In this document: positions 59,438-64,000 of the stretch, piece by piece
How positions within the stretch are numbered: position 1 is the first letter of the stretch
Layout: each line of letters begins with the position of its first letter
Assembly: GCA_050330635.1 (NCBI GenBank)
Contig: JBHJNQ010000047.1
Location: forward strand, 62,001 to 126,000
Origin: CADEDH01 sp050330635
GTDB lineage: Bacteria > Actinomycetota > Acidimicrobiia > Acidimicrobiales > SZUA-35
Direction of reading: 5' to 3'
Length of the DNA: 64,000 nt
Made by a program: the position numbers and the translations under genes
Notes under the pieces: generated by a model
Seen by the model: only the letters and a program-made list of their open reading frames with translations
What the model was told of the DNA's origin: nothing
Databases searched by the model: none

Positions 59438-59588
59438 GGCGGTCTCCGTGGTCGAGCGGCCTCCTCAACCCTACGTCGGGGGTCCCGCCAGGTCGATCCG
59501 CCCCGTCGGGCGGCGGCAACGTCGCCGCCCACACCGAGACCCCCGGCCGACCGGGCACCGGCCCACAACCCCCACCTAGCCTGGTCGG

Positions 59589-62500
59589 ATGGACGATCGC
59601 TGGGAGTTCTGGATCGACCGGGGTGGCACCTTCACCGACGTGGTGGCCCGCCGGCCCGACGGGGCCACCGTGACCCACAAGCTCCTGTCGGAGAACCCCC
59701 GCCGCTATGACGACGCCGCCATCCAGGCCATGCGCGACCTCCTCGGCGTCGCCGGCGACGAGCCCCTACCGACCGAGCGGATCGGCGCCGTCAAGATGGG
59801 TACCACCGTCGCCACCAACGCCCTGCTGGAACGCACCGGTGAGCCGACGGTGCTCCTCACCACCCGGGGCTTCGCCGACGCCCTCCGCATCGGCTACCAG
59901 GCTCGACCCGACCTGTTCGCCCTCGACATCGTGCTGCCCGAGATGCTCTACGTCGACGTGGTCGAGGTCGACGAGCGGGTGGCGGCCGACGGGCGGGTCC
60001 TGGTGCCGCTCGACCTCGACGCCGCGGCGTCGGCCCTGGCCGAGGTCCGCAACCGGGGCATCGACTCGGTGGCCATCTCGTTCGTCCACGGCTACCGCCA
60101 CACCAAGCACGAGGCCCAGGTGGCCGAGATCGCCCGCCAGCTCGGGTTCGCCCAGGTGTCGGTGGGCCACGAGGTCAGCCCCCTGATGAAGCTGGTGGCC
60201 CGCGGCGACACCACCGTGGTCGACGCCTACCTGTCGCCGGTGCTGCGTCGCTACGTCGACCGGATCCAGGCTCGCCTCGATCCCGGCGGTGATGCCGACA
60301 CCAGCCCCGGCACCGCACCACGCGATGGCGAGCTCCGGCCCGGCCCCGAGGCCGCCGACCCCGGCCCCGGTTCCCGTGGCCGGCCCCGGCTGCTGTTCAT
60401 GCAGTCCAACGGGGGACTGGCCGACGCCGCCCGGTTCCAGGGCAAGGACTCGCTACTGTCCGGTCCCGCCGGTGGGGTCGTCGGCATGGTCCGGACCGGC
60501 GAGGCCGCCGGCCACGATCGCCTCCTCGGGTTCGACATGGGTGGGACGTCGACCGACGTCTCCCACTACGCCGGCCAGCTGGAACGCACCTACGAGACGG
60601 CGGTGGCCGGCGTCCGGGTCCGGGCTCCCATGATCAACATCCACACGGTGGCCGCCGGCGGCGGCTCGGTGCTCCACTTCGACGGGGCCCGCCTGCGGGT
60701 CGGTCCCGACTCGGCCGGCGCCGACCCGGGCCCGGCCTGCTACGGCAATCGTGGTCCCCTGGCCATCACCGACTGCAACGTGCTGCTGGGCAAGCTGCGG
60801 CCCGAGTACTTCCCCCGCATCTTCGGGCCCGACGGCGACCAACCCCTCGCCGTCGACGAGGTCCGGGCCCGGTTCGAGGTCCTGGCGGCCGAGGTGGCGG
60901 AGGCCACGGGCGAGTCCCGCACCGTGGAGGAGCTGGCCGAGGGGTTCCTAGCCATCACCTGCGACAACATGGCCAACGCCATCAAGAAGATCTCGGTCCA
61001 GCGGGGCTACGACACCACGACCTACACCCTCGTCTGCTTCGGCGGGGCCGGGGGTCAGCACGCCTGCCTCGTGGCCGACGTCCTCGGGGTGGAGCGGATC
61101 CTCATCCACCCCTACGCCGGTGTGTTGTCGGCGGTCGGCATCGGCCTGGCCGACATCCGCCGTATGGGGGAGCAGACGGTGGAGGCCACCCTCGACGCCG
61201 ACGCCTTCGCCCAGGTGGTGCAGCGGTGGGATGCCCTGGGGGCGTCGGCCCGGGCCGACGTCGAGCACCAGGGGGTGGCCCCCGACCGCATCACCGTGGA
61301 GCGCCGGCTGTCGCTTCGCTACCGGGGCAGCGACACCGCCCTGTTCGTCGAGGCCTCCTCCATGGAGGAGGCCAGCGAGCGGTTCGAGGCTCAGCACCGG
61401 TCCCGATTCGGGTTCACCTCGCCCGGCGCCGAGCTGATCATCGACGCCGTGCAGGTCGAGGCGATCGGCCGGGTCGGCGACGACCTGCGCCCGGCCCCAC
61501 TCGACGGCGACACCCCGCCCCCGGCCGAGCCGGGCCCGCACCCGGTGTGGATGGCCGGCGGGTGGCACGACGCCCAGTTCCGCCACCGGGCGGCCCTCGA
61601 TCCGGCCGGCCCGGTCGACGGCCCGGCCGTCATCGTCGAGGCCACCGCCACCACCGTCGTCGAACCGGGGTGGCGGGCCACCGTCACCGGCGGCGGCGAC
61701 CTGCTCCTCACCCGCATCGTGCCCCGGGCCACCACGGTCGAGCTGGGCCGCCAGGTCGACCCGGTCCAGCTCGAGATCTTCAACAACCTGTTCATGAACG
61801 TGGCCGAGCAGATGGGGGTGGTGCTGGCCAACACCGCCTCGTCGGTCAACATCAAGGAACGGCTCGACTTCTCGTGCGCCGTGTTCGATCCCGGTGGCGA
61901 CCTGGTGGCCAACGCCCCCCACATGCCCGTGCACCTCGGTTCGATGAGCGAGTCGATCAAGGCCACGATCGCCCGCAACCCGGCCATGAAACCGGGTGAC
62001 GTCTTCGTCATGAACGCCCCCTACGACGGAGGCACCCACCTGCCCGACATCACGGTCATCAAACCCGTGTTCGCCGCCGACCGCCCCACCCCGGCGGGCG
62101 GCGCCTCGGGCGACCACGAGCCGGGCCGGGGCACCGATCCCGACACCCCCATCTTCTACGTGGCGGCCCGGGGCCACCACACCGACATCGGCGGCACCGT
62201 TCCCGGGTCGATCCCGTGCGACTCGACCTCGATCGACCAGGAAGGGATTCTGCTCGACAACGTGCTCCTCGTCGAGGACGACCGCTTCCAGGAGGACCGC
62301 ATCCGCCACCACCTCGGCTCGGGGCCGTGGCCGGCCCGCAACCCCGACCAGAACGTCGCCGACCTCAAGGCCCAGGTGGCGGCGTGCGAGAAGGGGGCGG
62401 CGGAGCTGGGCCGGGTCATCGACTACTACGGCCTCGACGTGGTCCACGCCTACATGGACCACGTCAAGGACAACGCCGAGGAGGCGGTGCGCCGGGTCAT

Positions 62501-63374
62501 CGGCGCCCTGTCCGACAGCTCGTTCGTCGGCGAGGCCGACGACGGGTCGCGGGTGGCGGTGGCGATCACCGTCGACCGGGAGGCCCGCTCGGCCACGATC
62601 GACTTCACCGGCACCAGCCCCACCCATCCCGGCAACTTCAACGCCCCACCGGCCGTGGCCCTGGCCGCCGTGCTCTACGTGTTCCGCTGCCTCGTCGACG
62701 ACGACATCCCCCTCAACGCCGGCTGCCTGGAGCCACTCGAGCTGATCCTGCCCGCCGACTCGATGATCAGTCCCTCGTACCCGGCTGCGGTGATCGCCGG
62801 CAACGTGGAGACCAGCCAGCTCATCGTCGACACCCTCTTCGGGGCCCTGGGGGTGGTGGCCGGTTCCCAGGGCACGATGAACAACGTGATCTGGGGCAAC
62901 GACGTCCACCAGTACTACGAGACGATCTGTGGTGGGGCGGGGGCCACCGCCACCGCCGAGGGGTGCAGCGCCGTCCACTCCCACATGACCAACTCCCGCC
63001 TCACCGATCCCGAGGTGCTGGAGTGGCGCCACCCGGTGACGCTCGAATCGTTCGCCGTGCGCCGGGGTTCGGGCGGTGCCGGCCTCCGCCGGGGTGGCGA
63101 CGGGGTGGTGCGCCGGGTCCGCTTCGAGGAGGCGATGGAGCTCAACGTCATCTCCGGCCGGCGCCGGGTCGCCCCCTACGGGGTCGACGGGGGCGCCCCT
63201 GGCGCCGTCGGCCACAACCGGGTCATCCGGGCCGACGGCACGGTCGAGCACCTCGGGGGCAGCGCCCGGGCCGACCTCGCCCCCGGCGACGTGTTCGAGA
63301 TCGAGACACCGGGGGGCGGCGGCTACGGACCACCGCCGGTCGAACCACCGCCGGCCGATCCGCGGCCGGCATGA
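59589..63374 (+). CDS. HyuA-HyuB fusion, 5-oxoprolinase/hydantoinase-like
   Basis: ATP-dependent amide hydrolase, 1261 aa. HyuA half (about 1-710): FWIDRGGTFTDVVARRPDG, KMGTTVATNALLERTGEPT, LLGFDMGGTSTDVSHYAG, VCFGGAGGQHACLVADVLG. HyuB half (about 715-1261): LEIFNNLFMNVAEQMGVVLA, NAPHMPVHLGSMSESIKATI, FVMNAPYDGGTHLPDITVIK. The two are usually separate in bacteria; the fusion resembles eukaryotic 5-oxoprolinase. Low-complexity insertions sit near residues 236-275 and 835-860. Substrate (5-oxoproline or a hydantoin) is not fixed. ATG 59589. Confidence 0.9.
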   Translation: MDDRWEFWIDRGGTFTDVVARRPDGATVTHKLLSENPRRYDDAAIQAMRDLLGVAGDEPLPTERIGAVKMGTTVATNALLERTGEPTVLLTTRGFADALRIGYQARPDLFALDIVLPEMLYVDVVEVDERVAADGRVLVPLDLDAAASALAEVRNRGIDSVAISFVHGYRHTKHEAQVAEIARQLGFAQVSVGHEVSPLMKLVARGDTTVVDAYLSPVLRRYVDRIQARLDPGGDADTSPGTAPRDGELRPGPEAADPGPGSRGRPRLLFMQSNGGLADAARFQGKDSLLSGPAGGVVGMVRTGEAAGHDRLLGFDMGGTSTDVSHYAGQLERTYETAVAGVRVRAPMINIHTVAAGGGSVLHFDGARLRVGPDSAGADPGPACYGNRGPLAITDCNVLLGKLRPEYFPRIFGPDGDQPLAVDEVRARFEVLAAEVAEATGESRTVEELAEGFLAITCDNMANAIKKISVQRGYDTTTYTLVCFGGAGGQHACLVADVLGVERILIHPYAGVLSAVGIGLADIRRMGEQTVEATLDADAFAQVVQRWDALGASARADVEHQGVAPDRITVERRLSLRYRGSDTALFVEASSMEEASERFEAQHRSRFGFTSPGAELIIDAVQVEAIGRVGDDLRPAPLDGDTPPPAEPGPHPVWMAGGWHDAQFRHRAALDPAGPVDGPAVIVEATATTVVEPGWRATVTGGGDLLLTRIVPRATTVELGRQVDPVQLEIFNNLFMNVAEQMGVVLANTASSVNIKERLDFSCAVFDPGGDLVANAPHMPVHLGSMSESIKATIARNPAMKPGDVFVMNAPYDGGTHLPDITVIKPVFAADRPTPAGGASGDHEPGRGTDPDTPIFYVAARGHHTDIGGTVPGSIPCDSTSIDQEGILLDNVLLVEDDRFQEDRIRHHLGSGPWPARNPDQNVADLKAQVAACEKGAAELGRVIDYYGLDVVHAYMDHVKDNAEEAVRRVIGALSDSSFVGEADDGSRVAVAITVDREARSATIDFTGTSPTHPGNFNAPPAVALAAVLYVFRCLVDDDIPLNAGCLEPLELILPADSMISPSYPAAVIAGNVETSQLIVDTLFGALGVVAGSQGTMNNVIWGNDVHQYYETICGGAGATATAEGCSAVHSHMTNSRLTDPEVLEWRHPVTLESFAVRRGSGGAGLRRGGDGVVRRVRFEEAMELNVISGRRRVAPYGVDGGAPGAVGHNRVIRADGTVEHLGGSARADLAPGDVFEIETPGGGGYGPPPVEPPPADPRPA

Positions 63375-64000
63375 GCGGCCGGCCCGTTTCCCAATCGCCC
63401 GCTCCCGAAGAGATCGTCCGCCGCCTGGCGTCATGCTCATGCCCTGGCTCGACGTGAACATCACCTTCGACTTCTTCGACCCCAACGGCCCCGAGCACGA
63501 CCGCCGACCGGGGTCGACCTCTACCCGGGCGACCGACACGGAGTTGAACCATGGCCTCCACCAAGCAGCGAGCCGACTGGCCGGAGAGGGGGAAGGCTCC
63601 AGCGGGCCACCCTGATCACCGGCGACGTCCTGCACCGCTTCGAAGCCCGCATTGACACCCAGCCGACGTCGCCGACACGCGGCTGCGGACGCTACCCAAG
63701 CGTGGGCCGACGAAGGAGCCGTCCAGGGCACGGCTCGTCACTATCGCTGAAACGGTCGTGAACGCCGAACGAGACCTACTGGTGGCCACGGCGGGGCCGA
63801 CAGGGTGACAAGGCTCGGGGTCGGCACAGCCGGGCGCACCCGGCTGGAAGCCGACAGCGGGCCAGCCACCGGCTGAAGCGGGGCCGGAAACTCATAGTGG
63901 CCGCGACGGCGCCGGCCGGGCGCAGCTTGGGCGGCCTGGTTGAAGTCGATGGTCTGAGGGTCACGACGTCGTTCGCATCTCGTGGCCAATACGATGATTC
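63375..64000. other. Terminal stretch without a convincing gene
   Basis: Near 63433 a plus-strand frame reads MLMPWLDVNITFDFFDPNGP but then turns into low-complexity residues, as if a short coding remnant were frameshifted. A minus-strand frame at 63741-63989 has no family pattern. The window ends before any further gene is clear. Confidence 0.4.

Noticed and set aside
63433..63615. Frame starting MLMPWLDVNITFDFFDPNG
   Set aside because: Looks like the start of a protein but becomes low-complexity at once; no family recognised, so not called as a gene.
60948..63731. 927-aa minus-strand open frame
   Set aside because: Antisense shadow of the HyuA-HyuB fusion gene.

Overview
High-GC actinobacterial chromosome around the replication origin, from one end of dnaN to a hydantoinase-type gene. 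The gene order rpmH-rnpA-yidD-yidC-jag-rsmG-parA-parB diverging from dnaA-dnaN, followed by trxA, trxB, anti-sigma, sigma, protein kinase, DUF6049 and cca, is the order I know from the Mycobacterium tuberculosis origin. The extra genes and an F420-type oxidoreductase fit a deep-branching actinomycete, perhaps Acidimicrobiia; that placement is inference.

Region 1 (1-8.8 kb): dnaN (cut by the window edge) and dnaA on the minus strand, with candidate origin sequence beside them, then the plus-strand ribosomal protein/RNase P/membrane insertase/ParAB block. One perfect parS site lies at 9215-9230.

Region 2 (8.8-13.2 kb): a gene-poor stretch of about 2.8 kb with a parS site, a 15-bp hairpin, an inverted repeat and a long pyrimidine tract. 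It leads into a second, divergent ParA-type ATPase translationally coupled to a small protein with a ribbon-helix-helix-like C-terminus. This looks like a second DNA-segregation cassette next to the chromosomal origin and is the best candidate for an undescribed system here.

Region 3 (13.2-24.3 kb): thioredoxin system, sigma/anti-sigma pair, membrane Ser/Thr kinase with a discoidin-like ectodomain, DUF6049 protein, acetyltransferase, HDAC-family hydrolase and CCA-adding enzyme. MurJ, which normally sits between the DUF6049 gene and the kinase, is absent.

Region 4 (23.9-35.5 kb): DUF5318, class A PBP, DUF3152 lipoprotein, two small metabolic genes, a decayed PEP-utilising-enzyme fragment, then rpsF-ssb-rpsR-rplI and dnaB. 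In M. tuberculosis this block lies on the other side of the origin. dnaB carries two inteins: a class 3 type in the Walker A motif with an intact-looking LAGLIDADG endonuclease, and a class 1 type with a damaged endonuclease. DnaA-box-like sequences cluster just upstream of dnaB.

Region 5 (35.5-64 kb): metabolic and accessory genes: NUDIX hydrolase, F420-type oxidoreductase, MBL hydrolase, acyl-CoA carboxylase beta chain, a secreted copper-radical oxidase with DUF4214 repeats, a two-component pair whose kinase lacks its sensor, a DUF4173 membrane protein, a CoA-transferase and thioesterase, an ArsI/CadI dioxygenase with a palindromic operator candidate, a complete branched-chain 2-oxoacid dehydrogenase operon (E1a-E1b-E2-E3), an alpha/beta hydrolase, a MarR regulator divergent from an APH-type kinase, a VOC protein and a fused HyuA-HyuB (5-oxoprolinase-like) enzyme. 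I saw no tRNA, rRNA, CRISPR array or insertion sequence.
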